Shown: positions 46,783 through 60,077, numbered from the stretch's first letter. The stretch is DNA of 64,000 nt from Xanthomonas boreopolis (GCA_014654535.1 BNBA01000001.1:186001-250000); one strand, 5' to 3'. The notes: generated by a model from the sequence alone, not told the origin. Made by a program: numbers and translations.

Positions 46783-47384
46783 TGGCGGCGGCAAGCCGGC
46801 CGACGCCGCGGCGGTTCGGCGCGGTGCTGGCGATCGCCTGCGGCTGCGCATCGACCGGCTGCGGCGCGGGCGGCGATGCCTCGCGCACCGCGCCTGCAGT
46901 GTCTCCGGCGCCCGTGCCGGCCCCGGCCGGCGGCACCGGGCTGGCCCCGGTCGCCCGGGGCGATGCGGCCGTGCTCGGCGTGCTGGCCGCCATGGACGAG
47001 AACGAGATCGCGCTGGCCCGGCACGGCCTTGCCCGCCGGCTGGACGGCGCCACCGGCGACTTCGCCCGGCAGATGCTGCTCGCCCACCAGCACGATCTGG
47101 AGAAAGCCCGCGCGATGGGAGCCGCCGACAGCGATGCCGCGGCGGCGATGCGGGCGCGCGGCAGCGCCACGTTGGCCGCGCTGGATGCCCAGACCGAAGA
47201 GAACCCCTACCGCAACGCCTTCATGGCGGCGATGGCGTCCGAGCACGCCGCCGCGCTGAAGACGCTGGACGCGGAACTCATTCCCGGCGCGCGTTCCGAA
47301 GCCGTGCGCAGGCACCTGCTCGGCGTCCGCCGCGCCGTCGCCGAACACTACGAGCGCGCCCAGGCGGTCAGCGCATCGCGCTGA
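46779..47384 (+). CDS. DUF4142 domain lipoprotein
   Basis: 201 residues. N-terminus with a hydrophobic stretch and a Cys (ACGCASTGCG) that may be lipidated, a Pro/Ala linker, then the helical DUF4142 domain (DFARQMLLAHQHDLEKARAM, NAFMAAMASEHAAALKTLDA). Second paralogue in the window. Often stress-induced; function unknown. Confidence 0.75.
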   Translation: MMAAASRPTPRRFGAVLAIACGCASTGCGAGGDASRTAPAVSPAPVPAPAGGTGLAPVARGDAAVLGVLAAMDENEIALARHGLARRLDGATGDFARQMLLAHQHDLEKARAMGAADSDAAAAMRARGSATLAALDAQTEENPYRNAFMAAMASEHAAALKTLDAELIPGARSEAVRRHLLGVRRAVAEHYERAQAVSASR

Positions 47385-47453
47385 CCGGCGCGGACCCGAT
47401 GCCACGCTCCGCCGCCCCCGGACTGGCTCCGGGGGCGGCAGGGGCGCCGGTCC

Positions 47454-51599
<4,146 letters not shown>

Positions 51600-51603
<4 letters not shown>

Positions 51604-52880
51604 GGGCGATGCTCCTGGACGTTGGAGCGCTGGCCGGCCACCAGCGGTTGGCCGGTCAGGCGCTGGATCTCGATGAGGGCCCTCTGGGCCGCGACCGCGG
51701 CGGCGAGCTGGCGACGATTGGCGTCCACGCGCTGCTGCTGCAGCTGCGCCCACTCCAGGTAGCCGATCGCGCCGGCGCGCCAGGCGCGCTCGGCGGCCTG
51801 TTCGGCACGGGCCAGGCGCGGGATCACCTCGTCGCCCAGGCGCCGGACTTCCAGTTGCGCGGTGCCGTACTCGCCATGGGCGGCGGACAGCGTGGAGTAC
51901 AGGCGCAGCGACAGCGATTCGCGCTCGACCGAGCTCAACGCCAACCCGGCCTCGGCCGCGCGGATCGCGGGTGCGGCCCGCGTCGCGCTGCCCAGCGGTA
52001 CGCTGAGCCCGGCGAGCAGCGCGACATCGCCGCCGCCGCGCAGGTAACGCGCGCCCGCCTGCCATTGCAGATCGGCCACGGCTTCGGTGCGCGCAAGCCG
52101 CACCGAAGCCTCGCGGATCCGCGTTTCTCCGGCCAATCGGGCCAGTTCCGGCGTGGCGTCGAGCAGGCCGCGCAACACGTCGAAGTCCTGCAATGCCGGC
52201 AATGCCATGGGATCGCCGGCGACCCGCGCGAACCCGGGATCGCGTGCGTTCCACAACGCCGCGAGGTTCTGCCTGGCCGCCTGCGCGGCCTGCAGCGCAC
52301 GGTCGCGGTCCAGCTCGGCCTCGGCCAAGGCGGCCTGCGCGGTGAGCAAGGTCGATTCCGGCGATGCGCCCGCGACCAACCGCTGCCTGGCGGCTTCGAC
52401 CGCGCGCCTGCGCTGGGCGATGTCGACGTCGGCGATCTCGCGCTGCCGCTCCGCGGCGCTGACCGCCAGGTAGCGGCGGGCGGTCTCGGCCAGCAGGTCG
52501 AGCCGGGCGATCTCGCGCTGCGGCGCCAAGGCGTCGATGTTGGCCTGGGCCAGGGCCCGGCGCGCATCGAGCTTGCCGCCGCGCTCCAGCACGCCGGCCA
52601 ACGTTACCGTGGCTTCGGCCTGGTCGAAGCCGCGGTAGCCGCCGCTGCCGAGCGCGTTCTCGATCGTCGCGCCCAGCGCCAGCGGCGGACGTTGCCCGGC
52701 GATGGCGAGATTGGCGTCCAGGACGGCGCGCTGGCCGTCGACGAGACGCAGGTCAGGATGGACCTGGGCGACGCGCGCGATCGCATCGTCCAGGGTGAGG
52801 ATCTGTACAGGCGCTGGCACCTGCGCGCGAACGGCAGGCGCCAGCGCGAAGGCGGCCAAGGCCGCCAGTCGCAATCGCAT
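51600..52880 (-). CDS. czcC: TolC-family outer-membrane efflux channel (CzcC-like)
   Basis: 426 residues, signal peptide (MRLRLAALAAFALAPAVRAQ). Two outer-membrane efflux repeats rich in Ala/Arg/Gln helices (LDDAIARVAQVHPDLRLVDG; GAIGYLEWAQLQQQRVDANR). First structural gene of the pump, 55 nt after the small His-rich protein gene. Confidence 0.92.
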
Positions 52881-52935
52881 GGGGAATTCTCCGGAAGAGG
52901 ACGGGACGGAAGGCCGGCCATGGCCGGCGCAGGCG

Positions 52936-53313
52936 TCAAGCCGCTATCGGAGGACGGAACGTCGAGGCGATCCGCACGGAAGGATGCGGCGGATGCGAGG
53001 TGCGCGGCGGCACGGCGCGCGGGGGCAGCGCCGCGGGCAGCACGAACGAACTCGGCAATGCGGTCAGGTGGCCGCAGCAGTGCGCGCCGTGCATCAGCGC
53101 ATGCAGCAGGTCGCCGGCACGATCGTCGCCGGACGCGGGATCGCCGGCCAGCGCATGCGCCCCGGCGTCGTGAAGATGCGCGCTGCTGCCCCGGCTGGCC
53201 TCGTGCAGGTCGCCGATCGCGGCCAGCACCGGATTGGCCAGCACCGCCAGCACCAACAAGGCCAGCGCCGGCAGGCGCAGCAGTCGGCCGAATTGTGCGA
53301 GGGGCCCTGGCAT
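52936..53313 (-). CDS. Small His-rich exported protein (CzcI-like)
   Basis: 125 residues from the ATG at 53313. Signal-peptide-like N-terminus (LLRLPALALLVLAVLANPVLA), then a His-rich segment (DLHEASRGSSAHLHDAGAHA, LLHALMHGAHCCGHL) with a Cys pair. Position as first gene of the pump operon and the HCCGH motif resemble CzcI, a small metal-responsive regulator/periplasmic protein of Cupriavidus czc operons. A metal-binding role is inference. Confidence 0.6.
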   Translation of the reverse strand: MPGPLAQFGRLLRLPALALLVLAVLANPVLAAIGDLHEASRGSSAHLHDAGAHALAGDPASGDDRAGDLLHALMHGAHCCGHLTALPSSFVLPAALPPRAVPPRTSHPPHPSVRIASTFRPPIAA

Positions 53314-53368
53314 GCGGGCGATACTAAACAGCGTGGCTGGCGTTAGACAATTTCGCTGGCCTCGCCTT

Positions 53369-54706
53369 TCATGGCGTGCGCCCGGGCGCGCTTTCCCGTT
53401 CCGCCGGCAGGCTGCCCAGCAACTGTTCGGCAAGGCCGCGATAGATGGGCACCCGGCAGACCAGGCCGGATACCCACCGCGCCACCAGCACCGTCGCCAG
53501 GATCGGCAGCAGCATGTTGCTGCTGTCGGTCAACTCCAGCGAAATCACCGCCGACGTCAGGGGCGCCTGGGTTACGCCGGTGAGATAGGCGCACATGCCG
53601 AGCAACACGAACACCCGCGCATCGACGCCCGGCATCAGCGCCGCCAGGTTGTGCCCCACGCCGGCCCCTACCGCCAGCGCCGGCGAGAACAGTCCTCCCG
53701 GAATGCCGGCGACGTACGAGGCCAGGTTCGCCAGCAGCTTCATCACCCCGAACTCGTGGCCGACCACCGCATGGCCTTGCACCAGGCTGCGCGCCTGCTC
53801 GTAGCCGGTGCCGAAGGCGCCATTGCCGAACGCCGCCGCAAGCGCCACCAGGACCAGTCCGCACAGCGCCGCCAGCAGCACCGGATGCTCGCGCCGCAAG
53901 CGGCCCAGACAACGCGGCTTGCCCGCCACGCTCGCCAGCACCAGGCGCGCGAACAATCCGCCCAGCAATCCCGCCGCCACGCCGCACAGCAGGATCGCCA
54001 CCCACGCCTGGCCGAGCGGAAGCAGCGCCGGGACCTTGCCGAAGTACGTGTAATTGCCCAGCAATCCCATCGACACCACGCCGCCGACGATCACCGCGGT
54101 CAGCAGCGTGCCCGAGAAACGGTGCTCGAAGCGCCCGCTCAGCTCCTCGATCGCGAACACGATGCCCGCCAACGGCGTATTGAACGCCGCGGCAATGCCC
54201 GCTGCGCCGCCGGCCAGCAGGAAATGCGACAGCTCGCGCGCGTCCCGGAAACCGAACGTGCGCCCGAACAGGTACATCAGGCTGGCGCCGACATGCACCG
54301 TCGGTCCTTCGCGCCCGACCGACGCGCCGCCGAGCAGCGACAACGTGGTCAACGCCAGCTTGCCCGCCGATACGCCGAGCGAAAGATTGGCCTGCCGGAA
54401 CCCGGGATCCGGCCTTTCCAGCGCCGCGATGACCTGCGGGATGCCGCTGCCGCGCGTGGGCTTCAGCGCCCCGGAGGTCAGCCAGGCGAGCAAGGCGAAG
54501 ATCCCGGGCGTGAGCAGCAAGGCCCACCACAAGGAATGGGCGATGACGCGCTGGAACAGATGGAAAGCCGCATCGCTGGCCTTCGCGAACAGGATCGCCA
54601 CCAGGGCCACCGCGACCGCGCCTCCCCACAGGGCGACGCGGCGTCTCCAGGCGTCACTGTCGAGCAGTCGGCGCAAGCCGTGCCGGAGCGGATCGAACGC
54701 ATTCAT
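53369..54706 (-). CDS. ClC-family chloride/proton exchanger
   Basis: 445 residues from the ATG at 54706, about 12 or more membrane helices. Selectivity motifs GSGIP (86-90) and GREGP (131-135) with gating glutamate E133. E188 in FAIEEL matches E203 of E. coli ClC-ec1, the internal proton glutamate. Both suggest an exchanger rather than a channel. GIPGGLFSPAL is also conserved. Lies between moaE and the metal pump operon on the same strand. Confidence 0.9.
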   Translation of the reverse strand: MNAFDPLRHGLRRLLDSDAWRRRVALWGGAVAVALVAILFAKASDAAFHLFQRVIAHSLWWALLLTPGIFALLAWLTSGALKPTRGSGIPQVIAALERPDPGFRQANLSLGVSAGKLALTTLSLLGGASVGREGPTVHVGASLMYLFGRTFGFRDARELSHFLLAGGAAGIAAAFNTPLAGIVFAIEELSGRFEHRFSGTLLTAVIVGGVVSMGLLGNYTYFGKVPALLPLGQAWVAILLCGVAAGLLGGLFARLVLASVAGKPRCLGRLRREHPVLLAALCGLVLVALAAAFGNGAFGTGYEQARSLVQGHAVVGHEFGVMKLLANLASYVAGIPGGLFSPALAVGAGVGHNLAALMPGVDARVFVLLGMCAYLTGVTQAPLTSAVISLELTDSSNMLLPILATVLVARWVSGLVCRVPIYRGLAEQLLGSLPAERESAPGRTP

Positions 54707-54736
54707 GGGCACATTGTCTCATGCCCGTCCTTGCCA

Positions 54737-55258
54737 TCACCCGTGGTCGTGCTTCGGCGCGTGCCCCGTGCCGGGTCCAGCCCGGCCGGAATCGCAGAGC
54801 GAACAGCCTTCGCTCCAGGCGCTGTCGCCGTCCACGTAGTGCTCCTTCTTCCAGATCGGGCTGGTGTGCTTGACCGCTTCGATCACCTGCCGGCACGCGC
54901 GGAACGCCTCGTCGCGATGCGGAGTGCCCGCGGCCACCACCACCGCCAGGTCGCCGATCGCGAGGCGCCCCTTGGCGTGCGCCACGTACAGCTTGATCTT
55001 CGGGCCGAACGCCACCGCGGCCTCGTCCATGATCCGGCGGAAACCGTTGAGCGCGAGCGCATCGAACATGTCGTAGGTGATCCCGACCACGCTGCGGCCC
55101 TGGTTGAAGTCGCGCACGCGGCCGATGAACACGTCCACGCCGCCGAACGCCGGATCGGAGACGAAGTCGATGGCCTCGGCCGGATCCAACGCCGTCCCGG
55201 CGCGATCGGCGATCAACGCCCATTGCCGCTCGTCGCGCATCGAGGTGGAAGATTCCAT
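54737..55258 (-). CDS. moaE: Molybdopterin synthase catalytic subunit MoaE
   Basis: Transfers sulfur from the MoaD C-terminus to cyclic pyranopterin. 173 residues from the ATG at 55258 (GGAGG site). Motifs GGVDVFIGRVRDFNQGR, HAKGRLAIGDLAVVVA and the catalytic Lys in PIWKKEHYVDG. The C-terminus is a little longer than usual and ends GHAPKHDHG. Three nt downstream of moaD. Confidence 0.94.
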   Translation of the reverse strand: MESSTSMRDERQWALIADRAGTALDPAEAIDFVSDPAFGGVDVFIGRVRDFNQGRSVVGITYDMFDALALNGFRRIMDEAAVAFGPKIKLYVAHAKGRLAIGDLAVVVAAGTPHRDEAFRACRQVIEAVKHTSPIWKKEHYVDGDSAWSEGCSLCDSGRAGPGTGHAPKHDHG

Positions 55259-55260
55259 GC

Positions 55261-55521
55261 TCAACCTCCGCTGACCGGCGGCAGGATCGCCAGTTGCCCG
55301 TCGCCCGGCACCGGATCCTCGTCGCGCAACACGCGCCGGCTGTCGGCGAATGCCGATACCCGCAACAGGCCTTCCTTGAAGCCGGGACTGGTCGCCAGCA
55401 GTCGCTCGCGCAGGCCCGCCCTCACCTCCGCGATCCGCGCGCCGTCGGCGACTTCCAGTTCGAGCTGGGGCGGATCGGCGTACTCGGAGAGCGCGCCGAA
55501 CAAACGTACCGAAACCTTCAT
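55261..55521 (-). CDS. moaD: Molybdopterin synthase sulfur carrier MoaD
   Basis: 86-residue ubiquitin-like protein ending in the required Gly-Gly (ILPPVSGG), which is adenylated by MoeB and thiocarboxylated. Starts MKVSVRLFGALSEYAD. Start overlaps the moeA stop by ATGA. Confidence 0.95.
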   Translation of the reverse strand: MKVSVRLFGALSEYADPPQLELEVADGARIAEVRAGLRERLLATSPGFKEGLLRVSAFADSRRVLRDEDPVPGDGQLAILPPVSGG

Positions 55522-56774
55522 GAAGCCATCTCCGGGAAAAGTTGGACCGGCTGCCGATGCCCGAGCCCATAGACCTCCACCGCCTCGCCGCGCGCCGCGC
55601 CCGCCTGCCCTTCCGGCACGACCGCCCAGGCATTGGCCTGCAGCATCGGCATCAGCCGGAAAGACTCCTGCTTCGGCAGCACCTCGACCTCGAGCCGGCC
55701 GGCCGCGTCGGGCCCCACCCAGGCGCGGGCGAAGAAGCGCAGCGCCGGCGCCTTGGCGAAATCCGCCTTCAGCGCGATGCGCAGCGGGCTTTCCGCCGGC
55801 TGCCCGGACATCGCCCGCAGCGCCGGCTCGACGAAGAAGCGCAGCCCCACCGCCGTCGATACCGGATTGCCCGGCAACCCGAAGTACAACGGCCCCTCGC
55901 GCAACGCGGCGAACAGCACCGGCTTGCCGGGGCGCACCGCGACCTTGTGGAACACGATCCGCGCCCCGCGCTCGCGCAATGCGTCCGGGACGAAGTCGTA
56001 GCGCCCTTCGGACACCGCGCCGGTACTCAGGATCACGTCCGCGCCGAGCGACAGCGCCTGCTCCAGGGCCTGCCGGAACGGCGCCACCTCGTCGCCGACC
56101 ACGCCATGCCAGACCACCTCGGCGCCCGCGGCCTGCAACTGCCCCAGCAGGAACGGCCGGTTGCTGTCGCGGATCTGCCCCGATTGCAGCGGTTGCGCCG
56201 GATCGACGACCAGCTCGCGGCCGGTCGCGATCACCGCCACGCGCGGCCTGCGCCGCACCTGCACCCGCGCCACGCCAAGCGAGGCCAGCAGCATGACTTC
56301 CTGCGTGCGCAGGACCGTCCCGGCCGCGATCACCTCGCTTCCTTCCGCGACGTCCTCGCCACGCCGGCGCAGGAAATCGCCCGGCTCGACCGCCTGCCGA
56401 AGCCGGATCGACGCAGGACGCCCCGCATCGCGCGCCAGCACCTCGACCTGCTCCACCGGCACGATCGCGTCCAGGCCCTCCGGGACGCGCGCGCCGGTCA
56501 TGATTTCCCACGCACCGCCGTCGGCCCGGCGATGCTCGTCGCCCGCGGCCTGCCATCCGCGCACCGCCAGTTCGCTGCCTTCCGGCAACGTCTTCCCGCC
56601 GGTCGCCAGCGCGAAGCCGTCCATCGAAGAATTGTCGAAAGCCGGCAGCGCCACCTCGCTGACCACGGCGGTCGCCAGCACCCGGCCGTGCGCCCGTGCG
56701 CTCTCCACCCACTCCGCTTCCAGCGGCGATACCGCCTGTTGCAGAAGCGAGAGGGCCTGTGGGTAGTCGATCAT
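55518..56774 (-). CDS. moeA: Molybdopterin molybdenumtransferase MoeA
   Basis: Inserts molybdate into adenylated molybdopterin. 418 residues from the ATG at 56774. Motifs PAFDNSSMDGFAL, EIMTGARVPEGLDAIVPVE, LSTGAVSEGRYDFV and YFGLPGNPVSTAV. The usual ...TGGVSVGxxD... motif reads TGAVSEGRYD: the residue after TG is Ala not Gly and the second Gly position is Glu. Heads a moeA-moaD-moaE operon divergent from moeB. Confidence 0.94.
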   Translation of the reverse strand: MIDYPQALSLLQQAVSPLEAEWVESARAHGRVLATAVVSEVALPAFDNSSMDGFALATGGKTLPEGSELAVRGWQAAGDEHRRADGGAWEIMTGARVPEGLDAIVPVEQVEVLARDAGRPASIRLRQAVEPGDFLRRRGEDVAEGSEVIAAGTVLRTQEVMLLASLGVARVQVRRRPRVAVIATGRELVVDPAQPLQSGQIRDSNRPFLLGQLQAAGAEVVWHGVVGDEVAPFRQALEQALSLGADVILSTGAVSEGRYDFVPDALRERGARIVFHKVAVRPGKPVLFAALREGPLYFGLPGNPVSTAVGLRFFVEPALRAMSGQPAESPLRIALKADFAKAPALRFFARAWVGPDAAGRLEVEVLPKQESFRLMPMLQANAWAVVPEGQAGAARGEAVEVYGLGHRQPVQLFPEMAS

Positions 56775-56993
56775 CCGGGTTTCCTGCAGTGGGCCTGGCG
56801 GTTCCGCCAGGAGACGGAACCGTACCGATCGGCCGCGCGCCGACCATGCTCCGACGATGATAGGTGGCCGGACAAGCCCCGGCCAGCGGACCGCTGCATC
56901 CGCGTCCCACGGGGACGGTGCTTCATCCGGTGCGAGTCGCCAATCGCGCTCCGATCCACGATGATGACCAGCCTCCCACACCGGAGTGCCATC

Positions 56994-58151
56994 ATGACCA
57001 TCCGCCCGCAGGACGCCGCCACGCGCGATGCCCTCGATCGGATCGACGCGGGCACCATCGAGGAACTGCCCCCGGCCGCAGCCCGCGAGCGGCAGCGCCA
57101 GGGCAGCCTGCTGATCGACATCCGCGACGAGCACGAGCGCCTGCACGGACAGGCCGAAGGCGCGATCGCCATCGCGAACCCCGTCCTGCGCGCGGAGCCG
57201 AGGCGCCACCTTCCGGATCGCGATGCCGGGATCGTCCTGATCTGCCAGACCGGCAAGCGCTCCCGGGACACCGCCCGGCTGCTCGCGGCGCAAGGCTATT
57301 CGCGCCTGGCCTCCGTCGCGGGAGGCACCGATGCATGGATGCGCGACGGCCTGCCGCTTGCGATCCCGGCGTCGAGCGCAACCCAGCGCGAGTCGGCCGA
57401 GCGTTACTCGCGCCAGATGCGCCTGCCCCAGATCGGCGCCGCCGGGCAGCAGCGGCTGTCCCGGGCGCGCGTCCTGCTCGTGGGCGCCGGCGGCCTGGGC
57501 TCCCCGGCCGCGCTGTACCTGGCCGCGGCCGGCGTGGGCCACCTGCGGATCGTCGACGACGACGTGGTCGAACGCAGCAACCTGCACCGGCAGGTCCTGC
57601 ACACCGACGCCGGCGTCGGCGTGCCGAAGGTGATATCCGCCGCCGAACGCATCCAAGCCCTGAACCCGCAGGTGCAAGTCGAAGGATTGCGCGAAAGGCT
57701 CGCCCCGGCGAACGTCGAGCGACTCCTGCAGGACGTGGACGTGGTGGTGGACGGATCGGACAACTTCGCCACCCGCTACCTGCTCAACGACGCCTGCGCG
57801 AAGCTCGGCAAGCCGCTGGTCTACGCGGCGATCCAGCAGTTCGAGGGCCAGGTCAGCGTATTCGACGCCGGCCGCCAACGCGGCCGCGCGCCTTGCTACC
57901 GCTGCATGTTCCCCGACCCGCCTCCGCCCGATCTGGTACCCGACTGCGGCAACGCCGGCGTGCTGGGCGTACTGCCGGGCGTGATCGGCATGCTGCAGGC
58001 CACCGAAGCGATCAAGCTGCTGCTGGACATCGGCCAACCGCTGGTCGGACGGCTGTTGAGCTTCGATGCGCTGTCGATGACGTTCCGCGAACTGGCGCTC
58101 TCGCCCGACCCGCATTGCCGGATCTGCGCGCCCGGGAAACCGGGCGATTGA
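56994..58151 (+). CDS. moeB: Molybdopterin-synthase adenylyltransferase MoeB with rhodanese domain
   Basis: Adenylates MoaD. 385 residues from the ATG at 56994 (GGAG site). An N-terminal rhodanese domain (to about residue 125; active Cys84 in LICQTGKRS) precedes the ThiF/E1-like domain (GAGGLGSPAALYLAAAG at about 164). Zinc Cys pairs are CYRC and CRIC; the E1-like catalytic Cys lies in PDCGNAGVLGV. The rhodanese is N-terminal, the reverse of eukaryotic MOCS3, and could supply sulfur directly. Confidence 0.93.
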   Translation: MTIRPQDAATRDALDRIDAGTIEELPPAAARERQRQGSLLIDIRDEHERLHGQAEGAIAIANPVLRAEPRRHLPDRDAGIVLICQTGKRSRDTARLLAAQGYSRLASVAGGTDAWMRDGLPLAIPASSATQRESAERYSRQMRLPQIGAAGQQRLSRARVLLVGAGGLGSPAALYLAAAGVGHLRIVDDDVVERSNLHRQVLHTDAGVGVPKVISAAERIQALNPQVQVEGLRERLAPANVERLLQDVDVVVDGSDNFATRYLLNDACAKLGKPLVYAAIQQFEGQVSVFDAGRQRGRAPCYRCMFPDPPPPDLVPDCGNAGVLGVLPGVIGMLQATEAIKLLLDIGQPLVGRLLSFDALSMTFRELALSPDPHCRICAPGKPGD

Positions 58152-58199
58152 ACCCGCGTTCAGCTGGAAAATCCGCGCAAGCCCCGCCATGGCGGGCAG

Positions 58200-58234
58200 A
58201 TGCGAAATCGGAATGGACGACATGCGAAATCCGA
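58200..58234 (+). repeat. Tandem 13-bp direct repeat upstream of the sRNA promoter
   Basis: ATGCGAAATCGGA (58200-58212) and ATGCGAAATCCGA (58222-58234) differ in one base and are 22 bp apart, two turns of the helix. They end 2 bp before the -35, a typical position for an activator. Confidence 0.55.
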
Positions 58235-58236
58235 CT

Positions 58237-58265
58237 TTGCGCTCCCGCACCGCGGCACCCAGAAT
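58237..58265 (+). promoter_or_regulatory. Candidate promoter of the C-rich small RNA
   Basis: TTGCGC (58237-58242), exactly 17-nt spacer, CAGAAT (58260-58265). Each hexamer matches 3-4 of 6 consensus bases, consistent with an activator-dependent promoter. Start expected near 58271. Confidence 0.5.
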
Positions 58266-58270
58266 GCAGG

Positions 58271-58336
58271 CCGTCACCTCCTCCCTCCCAAGGTGACACC
58301 CAAAGCCCCTGATCCCTCCCTCAGGGGCTTTTTTTA
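58271..58336 (+). ncRNA. Candidate small RNA with two C-rich hairpin loops
   Basis: Two hairpins in 66 nt: GTCACCT (58273-58279)/AGGTGAC (58291-58297) and the terminator at 58302-58335. Both loops contain TCCCTCCC, perfectly suited to pair with G-rich Shine-Dalgarno regions. The design, C-rich loops on stable stems closed by a terminator, resembles the xanthomonad sRNA sX13. A promoter and tandem repeats lie upstream. It could alternatively be only the 3' end of the moeB transcript. Confidence 0.55.
58302..58335 (+). terminator. Strong intrinsic terminator
   Basis: AAAGCCCCTGA (58302-58312), loop TCCCTCCC, TCAGGGGCTTT (58321-58331), T run to 58335. Ends the candidate sRNA and/or moeB. Confidence 0.9.
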
Positions 58337-58356
58337 TGCCCGCCGGTCCGGCTCGG

Positions 58357-59274
58357 TCAGTGCTCCAGCGCGTAGTCCAGCGCGGCACACACGGCGGCCG
58401 CCTGGGCCTGGTTGCACTGCGCCGGCGTGGCGCGCGGACTGTCCGGATAGACCTCGGTGGTGGTGACGTACCGGGCATCGGTGATGCCAGCGCACAAACC
58501 CAGTTGCTTGACCGGATAGTTGATGACGCCCGCCGCGACCACCGGCGAGCCGATGATCTCGCCATTCGCATCCGCGGGCGCGATATGAGTGACGGCGGAT
58601 ACCGCCGCGATCACCGCCTGCTGGAACTCCGGCTGCGGATTCTCGCTGTCGCCGACCAGGTAGAACCCATCGGGAATGCCATCGGGCACGAACGGCTTGC
58701 CGTCGCGCGCGGACAGCGCGGGGCGGAACTCGCTCTCGTCGCTGTCGGTGGTCTCGTGCAGATCGATGTGGACGAGCACGCGATCACGCCACGGCGCCAC
58801 CAGCGCCATCAATGCCGCCGATTCCTGCGCCGGGCTGTCCTGGCGGAAGGAACGATTCGGATCCAGCGCCTCGGCATTCCAGCGCTGGATACGCTCGTAG
58901 CCCCACGGACTGACGCATGGCACCACCAGCAGGTTGAGGCGCCCCTCGTAACGTCTGGCGTATTGATCGAGAAACAGCAACGCCCCATGCACGCCGCTGG
59001 TCTCGTAGCCGTGCACGCCGCCGGTCACCAGGACCACCGGCAACGCATCGTCCCAATGCCGGCTGCGGACCGCGAACAGCGGATACCGCTCCGGCGGATA
59101 ACTCACTTCGCCGTAGCGACGCACCTCGAAGCGCGTCGCGAGCCGCTCGATCGCACGCACGACTTCATCCTCGTAGCTGCGCCGGCGTGATTGCATCGAG
59201 AGCCATTCGGCTTTCTCGCGCTCGCCCCAGGGTTGGCCGGGAACACCGATCGGATACCGCGTCTGTTCTGTCAT
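58357..59274 (-). CDS. M14-family metallocarboxypeptidase-like protein
   Basis: 305 residues from the ATG at 59274 (ATGGAGCGGGCG leader gives GGAG at 6 nt). Zinc ligands His and Glu in TGGVHGYETSG and His in VHIDLHETTDSDE. WNAEALDPNRSF is a substrate-binding Asn-Arg element of the succinylglutamate desuccinylase/carboxypeptidase superfamily. No signal peptide. Probably a cytosolic amidase or carboxypeptidase of unknown substrate. Confidence 0.82.
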   Translation of the reverse strand: MTEQTRYPIGVPGQPWGEREKAEWLSMQSRRRSYEDEVVRAIERLATRFEVRRYGEVSYPPERYPLFAVRSRHWDDALPVVLVTGGVHGYETSGVHGALLFLDQYARRYEGRLNLLVVPCVSPWGYERIQRWNAEALDPNRSFRQDSPAQESAALMALVAPWRDRVLVHIDLHETTDSDESEFRPALSARDGKPFVPDGIPDGFYLVGDSENPQPEFQQAVIAAVSAVTHIAPADANGEIIGSPVVAAGVINYPVKQLGLCAGITDARYVTTTEVYPDSPRATPAQCNQAQAAAVCAALDYALEH

Positions 59275-59396
59275 CGCCCGCTCCATGTTTCGAGGCGAGG
59301 CACTCTAGCACCGCGTCGGATCCGCACGTCCGAAGCTTGCCTCGCATGCGAGGCGAGTTCCTGCATGTCTTCGATGCATCCGCGCGCAGAATCCTG

Positions 59397-59425
59397 TTGC
59401 ACAAAAATAAACAGGCCGCTATGAT
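59397..59425 (+). promoter_or_regulatory. Promoter of the first tRNA-Ala/Glu unit
   Basis: TTGCAC (59397-59402), 17-nt spacer, TATGAT (59420-59425). Start expected near 59432, 12 nt before the tRNA. Confidence 0.75.
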
Positions 59426-59443
59426 TTCCCTCCTCAGCGACGT

Positions 59444-59519
<76 letters not shown>

Positions 59520-59565
59520 ACTTCCCGGATACAGGCCATCCGGAAGTCGCGCGGACAGGTTACGC

Positions 59566-59641
59566 GTCCCCATCGTCTAGAGGCCTAGGACATCACCCTT
59601 TCACGGTGGCGACCGGGGTTCGAATCCCCGTGGGGACGCCA
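59566..59641 (+). tRNA. tRNA-Glu(TTC)
   Basis: 76 nt with encoded CCA. Acceptor GTCCCCA/TGGGGAC, anticodon loop CTTTCAC (TTC), T arm GGTTCGAATCC. 46 nt after tRNA-Ala; the spacer has a CCGGAT/ATCCGG hairpin for processing. Confidence 0.97.
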
Positions 59642-59649
59642 TTGACAGA

Positions 59650-59670
59650 CCCGGCCCAGGCCGGGTTTTT
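59650..59670 (+). terminator. Terminator of the first tRNA unit
   Basis: CCCGGCC (59650-59656), GGCCGGG (59659-59665), then five T. Directly after tRNA-Glu. Confidence 0.85.
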
Positions 59671-59831
59671 CTTTGCCTGCATTCATGCCTGAGACCTTCC
59701 CCACAGGCGGCGCACGAACGCCGCGGAGACCTCCCGGGCGAGACGAGGCGAACCACGCTGGTCTCCGGCCGCCCTTGGCTGCGGCCCCGGAACGCCCCCG
59801 CCCCTCTTTACCTGGGCGCATTCGCCAGGGC

Positions 59832-59860
59832 TTCCCAAAGCCAAAAAAGGCCGTTAGAAT
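59832..59860 (+). promoter_or_regulatory. Promoter of the second tRNA-Ala/Glu unit
   Basis: TTCCCA (59832-59837), 17-nt spacer, TAGAAT (59855-59860). Start near 59867. Confidence 0.65.
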
Positions 59861-59879
59861 GTGCGGCTCGCAGCGACGT

Positions 59880-59955
<76 letters not shown>

Positions 59956-60001
59956 ACTTTCCGGATCAAGGCCATCCGGGATGACAACCAGGTTCACGTG
60001 C

Positions 60002-60077
60002 GTCCCCATCGTCTAGAGGCCTAGGACATCACCCTTTCACGGTGGCGACCGGGGTTCGAATCCCCGTGGGGACGCCA
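60002..60077 (+). tRNA. tRNA-Glu(TTC), second copy
   Basis: Identical to the copy 436 bp upstream. Same 46-nt distance from its tRNA-Ala; the spacer is diverged but alignable. Confidence 0.97.

Noticed and set aside
56775-56993. Molybdenum-cofactor riboswitch in the moeA-moeB spacer
   Set aside because: No Moco-motif core or stem arrangement could be found.
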